A stretch of 64,000 nucleotides of DNA. Origin: Harmothoe impar (taxonomy: Eukaryota > Annelida > Polychaeta > Phyllodocida > Polynoidae). The DNA lies in assembly GCA_947462335.1 (NCBI GenBank), contig OX381713.1:20266381-20330380 (forward strand), given 5' to 3'. A program made the position numbers and the translations under genes. Of the stretch, positions 24,303 through 36,182 are shown piece by piece. How positions within the stretch are numbered: position 1 is the stretch's first letter; every line of letters begins with the position of its first letter. The notes under the pieces were generated by a model. The model was not told the DNA's origin and searched no databases. It saw only the letters and a program-made list of their open reading frames with translations.

Positions 24303-27300
24303 TGGGTGGTTCTGACCAATCGTTGACATATCAAGAATTCTGGGCTTGGGAGGCCATATCCCTATGAAAAGTCTATGAAACCAACTTTTATACATCCTAT
24401 CAGGTCGGGCTCATCTAGGACTACAAATGGTACCATGGTTTTGCCCATCTTTGACCAATATTAAACCAGTCAGAGGCTGAAAATGAGCTAAATTTGGCTA
24501 AAAATGACTATTTTGCCTGGATTTGTTCAACAAATTAGGGTTTTAGACTGTACCATGAAAAACATATAAGAGATACAGGAACTTAATCATCATTTTCTTA
24601 TAGAGAATGAATGAATGAAAAACTGGAGATGTCTAAATCATCTATTTTACCAGAAAAATAATGTTTTGGGAGACTGCAAAAGTGTTGTGTACTTTTGAGG
24701 CTACGAGTCACTCACTTATTAGGCCAAAAAATGCACCCCCTACCTTTTTACAGAAATAACATAGAATCTAACCAAAAGCGCAATACAATCCCCAAGGGCC
24801 ATACATATATATGCCAAAAGAAAATAGAGAAAATATTGAAAATCCTTGGCACAGTAGCAAATTGAATAATAAAATATAAAATTTGTGTAGTTTCTCTGAG
24901 GCTACGAGTCACTCATAAATAAAATATTATATCATCACAGCTCCCATGTTATTTATATTTAATCATCAATTTTACACATAAAGTACCTCTACAATGAAGG
25001 GAATGATATGTCAAATGCCCAAAGTTCAGATGCATATATGTACACTGGTAGAGCTGTGGGAACTATGCGTCACGCAACTACGCGTCACGCAACTACGAGT
25101 CATGCATAAATGCTAGAACTGTGTTCCCAAGACCATTAGCTACATTTTGGTTTTTGTTGGGAGTAAATCGGACCATTATTAAGGAAACCAGCCCCTTCGG
25201 GGGCCGGGATGATGGGGGGGGGGGGTTGCTAGACTACTTTGTTAACAGTTAATCATTGCCCCCCCCCCCCACACACACAAACGCACCCATATGTAGGTAT
25301 AGCCAAGCACACCCCCCCCCCCCAAAAAAAAAACATGCACACGCCAGCTTCTGCAGGTGCGGGAACAGATATACAGGGCGGCGTTCCTCTGCCCCAGTTA
25401 GTGCGTAACAATATCACTAAGGTTATGTGTCCCTGCCTACACAGCCTCACTCTCCGAGCAGATGCTCTCAGAGGGGTCCGCTAGAGAAGTTTAGGTTCAA
25501 TTATCTAAATCATTTGAAATGTTTTTACCAATATACTCATAGGGTAAAATTGAATGAGTTTTAACAGTTGAATGTTGGTATATTTGATCAACAATCATTG
25601 ATAGATAAGTTATTTTCATGGCATTTTGGTGCAGCAAAACATGGCAGAATTTGGTGAGATGCTCTGGCCTTGTTGCTAGGCCACAATACGAGAGTATTTG
25701 TAGATCTATTTTTTGTATTGTTTTCCTTTTATATACAATATTATTCTTAGAATAAGTGGAATAGGGAGAACCTTTATGAGATATAAAGGAGTCAAAATAT
25801 TAATTTAAATAAAGTTAGGAAGAAAAATCGAGTTAACTTTGAAAAAAATACATATTTTCACATAGCCTCTTTTGGTTTACCTGTTCCTGTCAAGCACCTC
25901 AAGCCTGATTCAATGGGTGGGTACCAGCGGCCAAATATTGCCGTTTTAAATATAAGGTAACTAAGCAAGGGTAACGGGAAAAAAACATTATTTTGCCCTA
26001 GATAAAACAATTTACGCTTGTAGGAGTCACAAAGCTACAAGTCACGAAGCTACGGGTCATGAAGCTACGAGTCACGCATATATTTCAGATTTGTCTTCCC
26101 ATGACATGTACCTACATTTTGTTTTTGTTACACTTCAGTGTAAACCAGACAATTATTACGGGCACTGTGCGAGAGGAATGGTACTATATTACAACCCTGT
26201 TCCCAAAACCCCAGCCCATATTCTAATACTCCCTCCAATAATCATGCCAGTGTCTGTAATTTTGTAATGCATCTGTAAGTTATGCTGTCGTGTATATGTC
26301 AGTCATGTCCTCATGCATCTGTCAGTCATCTCCTCATGTATCTGTCAGTCATGTCCTCATGTATCTGTAAGTCATGTCCTCATGCACCTGTCAGTCATAT
26401 TGTCATGGATGCATTCGTCATGAGTGTCATGTACACCGGGTTGTTATGCCTGGTTCCATTTTGTTGGCATGCATGTGTCTACCATGTTGCCATGTTTATG
26501 TCAGTCATGGTATTAGTCATGAAGCTACGAGTCATGCATATATCCTGGATTTGTCTTCTCAGGACATATACCTACATCTTGGTTCTTGTTGGGTGTAAAT
26601 CAAACCATCATTAAGGAAAGGAGAATGATGCTATGTCCATAGTCCATACCATCCTTCTCCCCCAACCCATCCATCCCCTTACTGCATGATTATGTGTTGT
26701 CATGGATATGTCAGTCATGCTTTCCTGCATGTGTCTGTCATGTTTTCATGCGTGTGTCATCATGTTCATTGTCATGTCTTTGCCTGTCATGTTGCCATGC
26801 ATGTGTCCCTCATATTGTTATGAGTAGATACAGTAAATACATGTGGATACGCCCTATAATATCTCCTCTACACATTATAGCAGACCCCCACAGAAAAGGA
26901 TATTTGGAGAAAAGAGGAAATACCAAATCTAGTATCAAAGAATAAGTGAGTGACTCGTAGCCTCATGGAGTCTCAAGTGTATCAACATGGCAACTTCACC
27001 TGATTACCGTAGCAACTAAATAGAAAGACCTTTGTAATTCAGTTTTTAGACATATATCCTTTCATATTAAGGTGGGATCTACTTAATTAAAGCTTAAAAA
27101 AAAGGAAAACAGAGCTGAATTGCAATTCATATAAATGTCTGATGAATCCAGCATATGAGACTACGAGTCACTCATGAATTAACCCCTCTTCACATACATG
27201 GCAGAGGAACCTAGGGTACACAAAGGCATAAGACCAGCATACCATCTGACAGGCAATATGCCCTACTATGTATTCAGGTATGAATTAAAAGTAAACTATA

Positions 27301-27775
27301 GGATTAGAGTTTGTGGGGCTATTTGGAGGGTAGCAGAGAAAAACTTCCCCCTCCCCAACAATCCTGCACAACCTTACTAGATTTCCCCCATTTTCTTAAA
27401 GAAAGAGAAAAGCTATAACAATTATGACTAGATGCAGGGAAATTATATAAATACAACCCAAAACCTCTCCTCTACATATTATAACCATCCCCCATGGCAA
27501 AGGATACCTTGACTTAATGGGAAATGCTGCATGTTTTACCTAAGAATAACAGCGTGACTCGTAGCCTCATACAGATCCCAGTGCTTTGGTATATAAACTT
27601 TGACTGGTTGCCATAGCAACAGTTTTAGGATTTAACTGTTCCAACTTTGTACACAGTTGGCCCAATACCCCTATTATACATAGGCAAAGGGACTTTTATC
27701 TGCTAATATATTTCAAAATTATCCCACGCAGGCTTCCCCTGAGGCCAAATGTCAACGGTTCGTCAGAACCACCCA
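24303..27775. mobile_element. 3.5-kb TA-flanked element with scattered CTACGAGTCACTCA motifs
   Basis: The left end TGGGTGGTTCTGACCAATCG and the inverted right end (about 27747-27775) match apart from a few bases, and each is flanked by TA. 'gctacgagtcactca' and variants occur near 24700, 24898, 25065-25105, 26028-26075, 26520 and 27157, and inverted near 26948 and 27554. No transposase is seen: the interior holds G/C runs (25213-25325), a minisatellite (26280-26840) and AT-rich filler. Its TG..CA tips and TA flanks match the neighbouring 22746-24072 element, suggesting related families. Confidence 0.85.
26280..26840. repeat. degenerate minisatellite with 'tgtcagtcatg' core
   Basis: Units of roughly 25-30 bp with 'tcatgcatctgtcagtcatgt' repeat irregularly, interrupted by a stretch containing the host element's 'gctacgagtcatgcat' motif. 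Open frames here are repeat translations. Confidence 0.7.
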
Positions 27776-27777
27776 TA

Positions 27778-28120
27778 ATGTATTTAGCTAAATTGCTTAG
27801 AATTCAAGGAGCATAGATAAGATTTAGGTGCTTATGTCTAGTAAACGTTTCAAGTTCAACTTCTGTGTTAAGAACCAGAATGTTTACTGTAGATACTACA
27901 TTGTAGTATGCCATTTTATGTTCAGATGTTAAAATACTTTTCATTGTTTAAGTTCAATGAATATTTATATCCAGCATCAGGAAGTAATCGGTAAAGTGAG
28001 ATAGTATATTGTCCAAAGGAAATCATCCACACATAAGGCATCATATAAATAAAGGCTTGTGTATATAATGTATAGGAAAGGGATAACAGGTGCTTGACAT
28101 AACAGGTGCAAGGCACAGAG
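27778..28120. other. no gene recognised
   Basis: AT-rich spacer between two transposons with no supported exon. Confidence 0.5.
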
Positions 28121-28122
28121 TA

Positions 28123-28378
28123 GACAGAGGAAAGAAACAGCGTTGACCAAAAGGGAGTCCAGGTTGCCTCCTGAATGACTCCCCTCTTTAGGGGAGCCCA
28201 GTTCTTATTTGACTCCCTTATGTGAGTCAGGCAACTATGCGACTCCCCTAGGTGACTCCCTTAATAGGTGGCCCAAGGAGTCAGATGGATTCCCTTATGC
28301 AGCCTGGATTCCCCTAAAGAGCGGTGTCATTCTGGGGGCAACCTGGACTCCCTTTTGACGCTGTTCCTTTTCTCTATG
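28123..28378. mobile_element. MITE with GACTCCC-rich interior, copy 1
   Basis: The left end GACAGAGGAAAGAAACAGCG and the inverted right end (about 28359-28378) are flanked by TA. The arms continue with 'aaaagggagtccaggttgcc'. The interior repeats 'gactccc'. Its terminus resembles that of 29276-29513, and both carry the GACTCCC motif, so they look like one family. It is 256 bp and non-coding. Confidence 0.8.
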
Positions 28379-28380
28379 TA

Positions 28381-29273
28381 CCGGTCTTTGCCCTACGTCA
28401 GCCTTTTACTTCAAAGGTGACGAGCTCATCCAGCGCTGAGCGGAGACTCATCGTCCCCAGAACTGAACAAGAGGAAAAATCAAATTGGCCCCTCAATCCC
28501 CTCATGCATGATGTTGGCACTACTTTACTCACCCTTGTATGGGATCAAAGGACCTGTGATCCGATAAATAACGTGGGATGGCACAAATAAGGTACAGCTG
28601 ATTACTGCTAACTATGAACAATGAACAATACTGATTGGGTCATCTTTTTAAAATGAATCTATGTTCAAGCCATATAAATATCGCTTTGATAAGATTCTGC
28701 AATGGTAAAGATAGGATCAATCGAAAGATTCACCTCCCCCCCTTTGAACCAATATTATTAGCCTAAATTATTTAGGCTTAACCAATAGTGGCTTACATGG
28801 ATTTATACCACAGCGGGCACGGAGAACAAAGCATTTCACACCTCTTGCATGCTGCATAGAGCTAGTGGTATAAATACGTTATTGGCCTTGAGCCTATAAA
28901 GCTTCCTTCACTGTATTTCGCGTACAGCTTGGTACTCGTCTTACAACTTCTACGTAATTTTCCATCACTAGATATGGTGCATGTATGCACGCCTACACCT
29001 GGCGGCTGTCGATGGTACTAATTACATAATAACATTAGGTATCATTAAGTAAATTGTCCTGAAGTGGGGACAATTAGCTAAACACTGCTACAAACAGCTA
29101 CATTATATAAAAAGAGGAGTGCTTGGTATGTCAGACAGAGAGACGATATGTGCAGGTGTGTAGAGTGACAGGGAAAAGACTCCCTTAATCTACTCATTAC
29201 TAGCTGATTCTTAGAGGCATGAGCAGCACTTCAGTTTAGAGCTGATTCTGCATTTCAGTTTTTCTCATGCATT
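28381..29273. other. no gene recognised
   Basis: Plain sequence between two related MITEs. There is a short hairpin-like 'attagcctaaattatttaggcttaa' near 28758-28782. No supported exon. Confidence 0.45.
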
Positions 29274-29275
29274 TA

Positions 29276-29513
29276 CACAGAGAAAAGAAGTAGAATCACT
29301 GTGATTTCCGACTTGATCACTGAGGTAACTCTCCCCAGGACTTTTAAGTGACTCCCTAACATTAGCACGACTCTATAATAACTATATAATGACGCCTATT
29401 CTAAGACTCCCTAATGATTTGGTGCCACTTTAGAGTTCCAGGGAGAGTTACCTCAGTGATCGAGTCCAGACTCACATTTGGGAGTCACTGTGATTTTACT
29501 TCTTTTCTTTGTG
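29276..29513. mobile_element. MITE with GACTCCC-rich interior, copy 2
   Basis: CACAGAGAAAAGAAGTAGAA at the left pairs with the inverted right end 'cttcttttctttgtg', both flanked by TA. The subterminal 'gatcactgaggtaactctcc' is also inverted. The interior has several 'gactccct' repeats. It is 238 bp and non-coding. Confidence 0.9.
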
Positions 29514-29515
29514 TA

Positions 29516-30109
29516 GCAATACCAGAATTGATTTATGACTAAAATGCTGGCATAGTAAATTCTAATGTTGTGTACATGTAGCGACAGTCTATTATTATTT
29601 TGTGTACCAATTGCCAAAGTACACAGTCAAAATCATTTCAATATACATGTATGCGAATATTAATCTTAAAGTCACCGTCAGATATCTTCAGTATGTCCAC
29701 TTTCTTAAGTATTATCACTTTACATACAAATAGGATCTTCTTGCTATGATAAACACGAAACATAAGAGTAAAAGTATCGGATATTTCACTTTCTGTATCA
29801 CTTTGCTACTTGATACTTTATAAGACCATTCCAAGCTGCACTGAACAACGTCAATGGCTATGTCTACAATCACCACAGGTCACGTTGTATCTTTAAAAAT
29901 TGCAAAAACAGACCCTTTTACACTTTCCTGTGATTACTTAAGTTCCCAATAAACATGAAATAACATTACAGCTCTTCAGGACATTGTACATTGCTTTCTG
30001 GTCCTATCTTCCACTGTTTCCTGGCATATTCCTCTCTGTCCTTACACACAGTGTTTTGTCTATAATCATACTGTACCTTCTCACCCTGTAAAACTTTGCC
30101 CTCTGCCCA
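29516..30109. other. no gene recognised
   Basis: AT-rich spacer, turning pyrimidine-rich toward the minisatellite. Confidence 0.5.
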
Positions 30110-30580
30110 CAAAAGGCATTGCTTTCTGCCTCTACATTTGTTTCTGTTCCTATATACATTGGCTTTTGTCTCTATAAAACCGTACCTGTCCCAATATGCA
30201 TTACTTTCTGTCTCTATATGCCTTGCCTTCTTTCCTATTTACATTGCCTTCTGCCCCTATAATATAAATTGCCTTCTGCCTCTATATGCATTGCCATCTT
30301 CCCCTATATACATTAGCTTCTGCCTCTATATATATTGCCTTCTTCCCCTATATATACATTAACTTCTGCCTCTCTATATATTGCCTTCTTCCCCTATATG
30401 TACATCGCCTTCTGCCTCGATATCCATTGCCTTCTTCTCCTATATGTACATTGCCTTCTGCCTCTATATACATTGCCTTCTTCCCCTATATACACATTGC
30501 CTTCTGCCTCGATATGCATTGCCTTCTTCCCTTATATTTACATTGCCTCCTGCCCTATATTCATTGCCTTCTGTATACAC
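30110..30580. repeat. minisatellite, unit about 28-31 bp
   Basis: 'tatatacattgccttctgcc' type units with 'tcttcccc' variants repeat about 15 times. All three forward frames stay open and give repetitive Leu/Pro/Ser/Ile peptides. That is a by-product of the repeat, not evidence of a gene. Confidence 0.9.
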
Positions 30581-31511
30581 CAATGTTATCACCTCTGCTG
30601 GAGTCTTACTGCTTGAGACATATATTCCTGCTGAGAGGCGCAGTACAATTGAAGTCGTCAGTCTCTAACCACAATTGACTTGTCGGGCTGACACTGCCTG
30701 TCCCATCTGTCACCTGACACCTTGACACCGTGACACCGCGACAAGGTGACAGCCGCCTGCCGCTGTGTGTGTACACAGGTAGAGATTGATCCCGCACTGA
30801 CACCACCACTACTCCCACATTCACCCCCCTTCCTTTTCCCACCCCATCTCTATCATTGTGTTTCTGATCTACTTATCTTGGCCATTAAAGCCAAAGGAAT
30901 AATACTCAGTTTGGAATCTTCTTGGTTTCATAATCATTCGACTTCCTTTTTATGTTAAAAGTCCCAAAAAAAGAAATGTAATGATACTAATGTCCTAGGA
31001 ACAGATTCTGGGAATGGTCAAGATGACATCAGCCCTTCTCATTTTATATCCACAATGGCTGCGACAGCTATATTTACAGAATTACATGTTCATAGAAATT
31101 TGGACATAAATAAGAATAATTCAGAAGTTTTTATTCATTGTTAAAATGCGACAAAGCAAGACAATTTACTGGTTAGTAGGTTAGGGCACGTTAATATGTT
31201 AGATTCGTAAATCACCATCACTGGGAGGTGAACCCAGGACCTTCAGATTTGGGTTTACAATTAATTATGCTGTACAGTAACGGCAGATTTTGCTGTTACT
31301 GTAGAGTATATGTACTGTAAATATACATAAGCTGACTTGCTGTATGTCTACAGCACAATCTACTGGAACTAAAGTTGCCCCCAGTATCTGCTGTACAGGA
31401 ACACTGCTTACTTCTTACAGTGCATGGCAGCATGATTTCTCACTTGGTGAACAGGAGATGGCCAACTTGTTTCATCTCATCAGTTTTAATATTTTTGACG
31501 CGCATGTTCAA
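30581..31511. other. no gene recognised
   Basis: Contains 'acaccttgacaccgtgacaccgcgacaaggtgaca' type short repeats near 30717-30751 and a weak tRNA B-box-like 'ggtgaacccaggacc' near 31228. It lies downstream of the GPCR pseudogene. No coding exon is supported. Confidence 0.45.
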
Positions 31512-32770
31512 CTACACGACCAAGGCTGTGGGCTGACAACAGGAGAGTGCCTTCCGGAAAGCGACTCGAAAGGTCTTCCTCAAGATATAATACACCACAA
31601 AGTTTGTGGAGGAGTTTGCTGCCAAAAGTATGATAGACACACAACAGAAGGCATACCAGCCAGAACAACTGGTAGTAGACCCAGAAGATTGCCTGCACCC
31701 TCAGAAAAACGAGGGTCATTGTCGCTAAAACTTCCCTCACCTGAGGGTCAGGCACTGCTAAAACTACCCTCACCTGAGGGTCAGGCACTGCCTGACCCTC
31801 AGGTGAGGGTAGTTTTAGCGACAATGACTCTCACTTTTCTGTGTGTGTGCCTGGTTATCTCCAGTATATGTACTGGGATGTTGCAGACTATAAACACGAT
31901 GATAATAACAACCATCATCATGGTTATATCCTTCTCCGATCTGCTGGCATTCTGTTGGTTAGTATCCTTCCACTTGCCTACCTTCCTCAGCTCCCAGGCG
32001 ATCCTGCTGTTGAACAAGATGACAAGGATAAGGGAAATGATCAGGACACTAATGCCTAAGATTAAGAATCCTCTAACATATAGTTTACTAAATAAAGTGT
32101 TTGGTCCAATAATAGTTTCTGTTACCGCAGGCTCAATTGTGAAATTGTACTTCTTGGGGTGCTTAACAGTGTATTGGAAGAGGAATGGCAAGTTGAAGAT
32201 GCCAGCTAACATGAATACCACTGCCACTTGTATCTTAGTCTTCTTGATGTTGGCCAGTCTGGGGGTAGCCAGTGGCCGACAGACAGCTATGTACCTGTTC
32301 ACGGCTATTTGCACGGTTATCCATACCGTATAGACCTTGAGCCGAGGACTTTTCTCTAGTACCGGTCACTCCCATGTTAAGAGATGGACTGACATACAAA
32401 ACAAAGTGCACAAATAGCACTAGAGACAAGATTTTCTCTTTTCGTCCTAAAATCGCGAGTAATAAGTATAAGCCGGTGATTATGCAAAAACCACTGAAGC
32501 AGAATAAGCCGAAGTTATCAGCCACAGCCAATGCCTGCAGCAGGAAGGTTGCTGCATGGTGCTTCTTTCCACTGTCCTCCTAAAGGATGTTGTAACATAA
32601 GATGTTGACAACGAAACCCAGAAACATACATGGGACCACCCACAAAACTGCAGTGTATCACAGTCTGGCAATGAGAATAAACGTGGGATGTTAGAATTGT
32701 CAAGTGCTGAGCAGCTCATTGAGTGGTTCCTCAGCTGCTGATAGCCTTCACTAGTGCTGTTAGGATACAT
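31512..32770 (-). pseudogene. rhodopsin-family GPCR pseudogene (peptide-receptor-like)
   Basis: Translated on the - strand in pieces, this is a seven-helix receptor. It has an N-terminus with NST and NHS glycosylation sites, TM1 containing GFVVNIL, TM2 containing LAVADN, TM3 ending VNRYIAVCRPL (NRY in place of E/DRY), TM4, TM5, TM6 with IVCNIP, and TM7 ILLAANSSTNFVVYYILR (NSxxNFxxY), then a short tail and a stop at 31512-31514. Four lesions break it: a frameshift before TM1 (about 32658-32665), a TAG in the first intracellular loop (32580-32582), a frameshift at the start of TM3 (about 32331-32341), and the MITE at 31696-31847. The sequence resembles invertebrate FMRFamide-type receptors, but the ligand is unknown. 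It is single-exon, so it may derive from an intronless gene or a retrocopy. Confidence 0.88.
31696..31847. mobile_element. 152-bp foldback MITE inserted in the GPCR
   Basis: It begins CACCCTCAGAAAAACGAG and ends 'cacttttctgtgtgtg', with inverted internal arms sharing 'gtcattgtcgctaaaact' and 'cctcacctgagggtcaggca'. One arm carries an extra tandem copy of about 33 bp. A 6-bp direct repeat, TGCCTG, flanks it at 31690-31695 and 31848-31853. Removing the element plus one TGCCTG joins TM6 to TM7 of the host receptor in one frame, which fixes the insertion edges. Same family as 7062-7180. Confidence 0.92.
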
Positions 32771-33213
32771 GCTGGTAATTGTGTCCGAGTCAGGTGCAAT
32801 CTGATAAAGACTTTAGGTGCAATCTGATGGTTCTATGAAGTCCCCTTTCACAAGGTATTGTGGGTAATATGTTTATATATTTATTGACTTGAACTATCAG
32901 AGAGAAATACATATCTTGTACTATCTTGCTATCACTAACTATGGGAATGCTGTAAGCCGGAATAATTTGATCACAAAAAAACATTTTCCCATATGCACCT
33001 GACGTTCATCTTGAGAACGCAAGAACACTCCTATTTCAAGCAGCCATAGAACCATGTACAGAGTTAGTAATATGTGGTTTATTGTATTTGTTGGAAATAG
33101 GAACCCTCAGCTTTCATCTTTTAGTTAGCATGATAGGTGACATGTTCACACTGATTATGTAATCTCAAGGCAATAGTGCCCGACTCAAGGTATCTGTCCG
33201 AGGCAGAACAAGG
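32771..33213. other. no gene recognised
   Basis: Spacer upstream of the GPCR pseudogene start. No clear TATA or CpG promoter is seen. Confidence 0.45.
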
Positions 33214-33215
33214 TA

Positions 33216-33479
33216 CACTCAAAAAATAAACTTGTCTCCAGACTCTTCAAAGTGACGGTCATAAAATAAACGAGTCAAAAACTTGTCTAAGTGACAAGGA
33301 AGCGGGTCTTCTAGCTGGAGATACAAGACCCACTTGGCATGTACCAGCCCAAAACCCGACATTTGCCAGCTCCAGATTCTATTTGTGGGATGGTAACCTG
33401 CATGGTTAGACAACTTTTGACTCGTTTATTTTATGACAGTCACTTCGACGAGTCTGGAGACAAGTTTACTTTTTCAGTG
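33216..33479. mobile_element. MITE, CACTGAAAAAGTAAAC family, copy 2
   Basis: The left end CACTCAAAAAATAAACTTG and right end 'caagtttactttttcagtg' are flanked by TA. It shares 'gtgacaaggaagcgggtctt' and the overall layout with 13411-13694. It is 264 bp and non-coding. Confidence 0.9.
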
Positions 33480-33481
33480 TA

Positions 33482-34256
33482 GGGTAAAGCAATCCAAGGC
33501 AGAACAAGGCAGATGTTTAGAGAACTTTCAGAACTGTTCGATAGAAGGTCGTATCAATGATATCAATGTGTGTCAGTGTGTTACATGTTGAATTTGGGCC
33601 ACAATATGCACACCTCTAATACGAACTCAGTTCCAAAGGGATATACAAGGTGACACAAACTGGAACTAATTTAGCACCACCTAGGTTCACCCCCCTCCCC
33701 TCCCCCTTTACGTTCAACCTCATCCCCATTCCCCTGTGCTGTCCCATCCCCCACTACATTGTCAGTACTGATACAGTGAGTTTTGACGGATGGATCTCTG
33801 TATGTTTGCCCCTATATATACCATGATATACTATATCAACCCCTGCTGTGGGAGGGGGCACCCCGTCGCGCACGCCCCCTAGTGATCCACCCCCGCAGCC
33901 ATCCCGTACAAAGCGTTCCCATCGGCGCCTGCCGCCATCTCGCGCTATCTCGGGGTATCTCGTCACGGCGAGACTTGGGGGTGATTGAATGTCATTGATG
34001 CGTGTAAACAGAATGAGGAAGGTGTCATGGTAGTGTTAGGACAGGTAGACAGGTCGAGGGGAGATAGGTGAGGGGAGGGGTTGACAGGTAGGCCGCGGAA
34101 GGGAACTAGAAAAGGGATAGGAGGAATCTGAAGTAAACCATCAGTCATTAATATTCAAAGAGTAACGCCCGCTTGCATTGCCGAGTGCAAATTCAAAAGT
34201 ATTCAGTAAGACCATGTAAAGGAGATGATTCATACTGTTGATCCGTCGTTTCTCAT
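33482..34256. other. no gene; CpG-rich patch
   Basis: Around 33865-33975 is a CpG-rich patch with 'gccgccatctcgcg' and 'atctcggggtatctcgtc', which could be a promoter remnant. No first exon is identifiable. Confidence 0.4.
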
Positions 34257-34600
34257 GGTACCATGGGTAATCCAAGCAGAAATAATAAAGTAAAGGATGA
34301 AAGACCAAACCATACATCACGAAATATCCTTGTCAATTGGAGTACTACTAAGTTATAGGGCAGCCCCCTCCCCTTTATTCGATATATATACATCCGAATT
34401 CTCCCAGCTCGATTCCAATTAATTAATTGGTACCATGGGTAATCCAAGCAGAAATAATAAAGTAAAGGATGAAAGACCAAACCATACATCACGAAATATC
34501 CTTGTCAATTGGAGTACTACTAAGTTATAGGGCAGCCCCCTCCCCTTTATTCGATATATATGCATCCGAATTCTCCCAGCTCGATTCCAATTAATTAGTA
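34257..34600. repeat. 172-bp tandem duplication
   Basis: The block starting 'ggtaccatgggtaatcc' at 34257 recurs at 34429, with almost no differences over about 172 bp. The near-identity implies a recent duplication or a short array. The open frames across it are repeat artefacts. Confidence 0.93.
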
Positions 34601-35917
34601 CCGATTCATTCAAGTTAACGCTGTTCATTTTGATTGAAGGGGTAATTTACATTAATCAACATACTTAATTAGGCCAATGGCTGCTAGAATCCACCGGTAG
34701 TGGATTGTATATGTACCAAGTAGACATATTAACCTGAAGGATTGGTATGGGAAATAGACAATAGCTCTACATGTACTGGTACAGGGGGGCTATAAATGTG
34801 ACACGATCTGCGAAAAAGACTCTTATATTAGTGCAGGGTGCACTCAGGTCCCCTTTCCCAGTACAAGTCACAAAATTTAATGTGAATGGTTTCTTGACGT
34901 GTGACACTGATTTCCCTGGCCCTGCTACACCGTTCTAGGGCCCTTAATTGCTCCAGGTACTCTACCAGTCAGGGGGTGAATGAAGACAAACACTATGGCA
35001 GCTCCGGTGGAGCCAGGTATAGATGATGATGGAGGGTAGGACAGTGGAGTTAAAGATGACAAGTAGTAAATGGTAATATCACACCTCACCTCCCGCAGGT
35101 AAGGGTTAAAGGCTAAGGACAGCTAAAGGGGAGGCCAAGTGTCTTGTATCACTCCCAAGCTGAGCTGAAATACTTGCATTCAATCACCGATGCAGCGACC
35201 ATCTCCCCTCCTCTTCCGTCCATTCCAGGGAAAGAGAAGAACATGCCTAAGCTGAATAAGGACAGTCACGTGAAGCAAAGGAGAACAGTGTGGGAGAATA
35301 AGGGAAAAGGGGAACAGTGAGTTAGGGCAGACAGAAGCAGAGGTAGAGACAGAGCGACAGAAAGAGACAGGGAGACAGACAGAGACAGGGATGGAGAGAG
35401 AAAACGTGAATTTTAGATAGAGACACAGACAGAGAAACAAAGCTATAGGAAAGAGGGAGGGGTTAAAGTAGCTACGTGAAATCAATCCATCTTTCCTGCA
35501 TGTATACTACATATAGTAGGAGAATAGAAACGATAATTGCAGAACTGATCTTTCCATCCATCACTCTCACAAATATAGATATATCTGCACACAATACAGG
35601 GCCATAAGCCCCTCAGCAGAATACAGGGGGTCATCTAAGTACTATAATATATACAATACAACCATCATGGCTATAATATATATCTATACACACTATCATA
35701 TATTACCCCTACACATCCACCACCCCATACCCCCTACCCCTTCAGCCTGTCTACTCTAAATAAACGCAAATTGAAGAAGGTGGGAAAAAGTTAGTGTTGG
35801 GTGAAAAATGACTGTTACAGTTATGTCAACTATAACCCCCCCCCCCCCCTCAAACACCCATACTTTACTGCAGCCTCCCCCTAGGGTGAGGAGGCACTTA
35901 GGGCCGTGCACAGCCCT
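34601..35917. other. no gene; purine-rich tract
   Basis: Plain sequence plus a purine-rich tract at about 35275-35465 with 'gagacagacagagacaggg' repeats and a C run near 35837. No supported exon. Confidence 0.5.
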
Positions 35918-35921
35918 CTAA

Positions 35922-36178
35922 CCATTTAAAGGCCACATAGCGTCTTTATGTGTTTTACCCTTTGTTGTCATAATGCATGCGTGAATGCAGCCCTGGTACA
36001 TAACTCGCCAAGGCTGCATACATTCATGCATCATGCCGACCCTTCTGAAGTGCATCAATCCAGTAGGGTCGGCATGATGCTTGAATACAGCCCTAGTGGG
36101 AACACCTCCAGGGCTGCATTCATCCATCTTAACGACCAAAGGTATAGTGCACCAAAGCACTATGCGGCCCTTAAAGGG
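35922..36178. mobile_element. piggyBac-like foldback MITE, copy 3
   Basis: CCATTTAAAGGCCACATAGCG at the left (diverged) and 'tatgcggcccttaaaggg' at the right form inverted ends. CTAA duplicates exactly on both sides (35918-35921 and 36179-36182), a TTAA-like target. The interior shares 'gaatgcagccctgg', 'gccaaggctgcat' and 'catgcatcatg' with 3001-3241. Non-coding. Confidence 0.8.
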
Positions 36179-36182
36179 CTAA

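Noticed and set aside
30096..30678. Overlapping Leu/Pro-rich open frames
   Set aside because: All three frames stay open because of a minisatellite; no domain.
31344..32333. 329-residue open frame on the + strand
   Set aside because: It lies antisense to the GPCR pseudogene, spans the MITE, and has no recognisable domain. The - strand reading gives clear seven-helix motifs.
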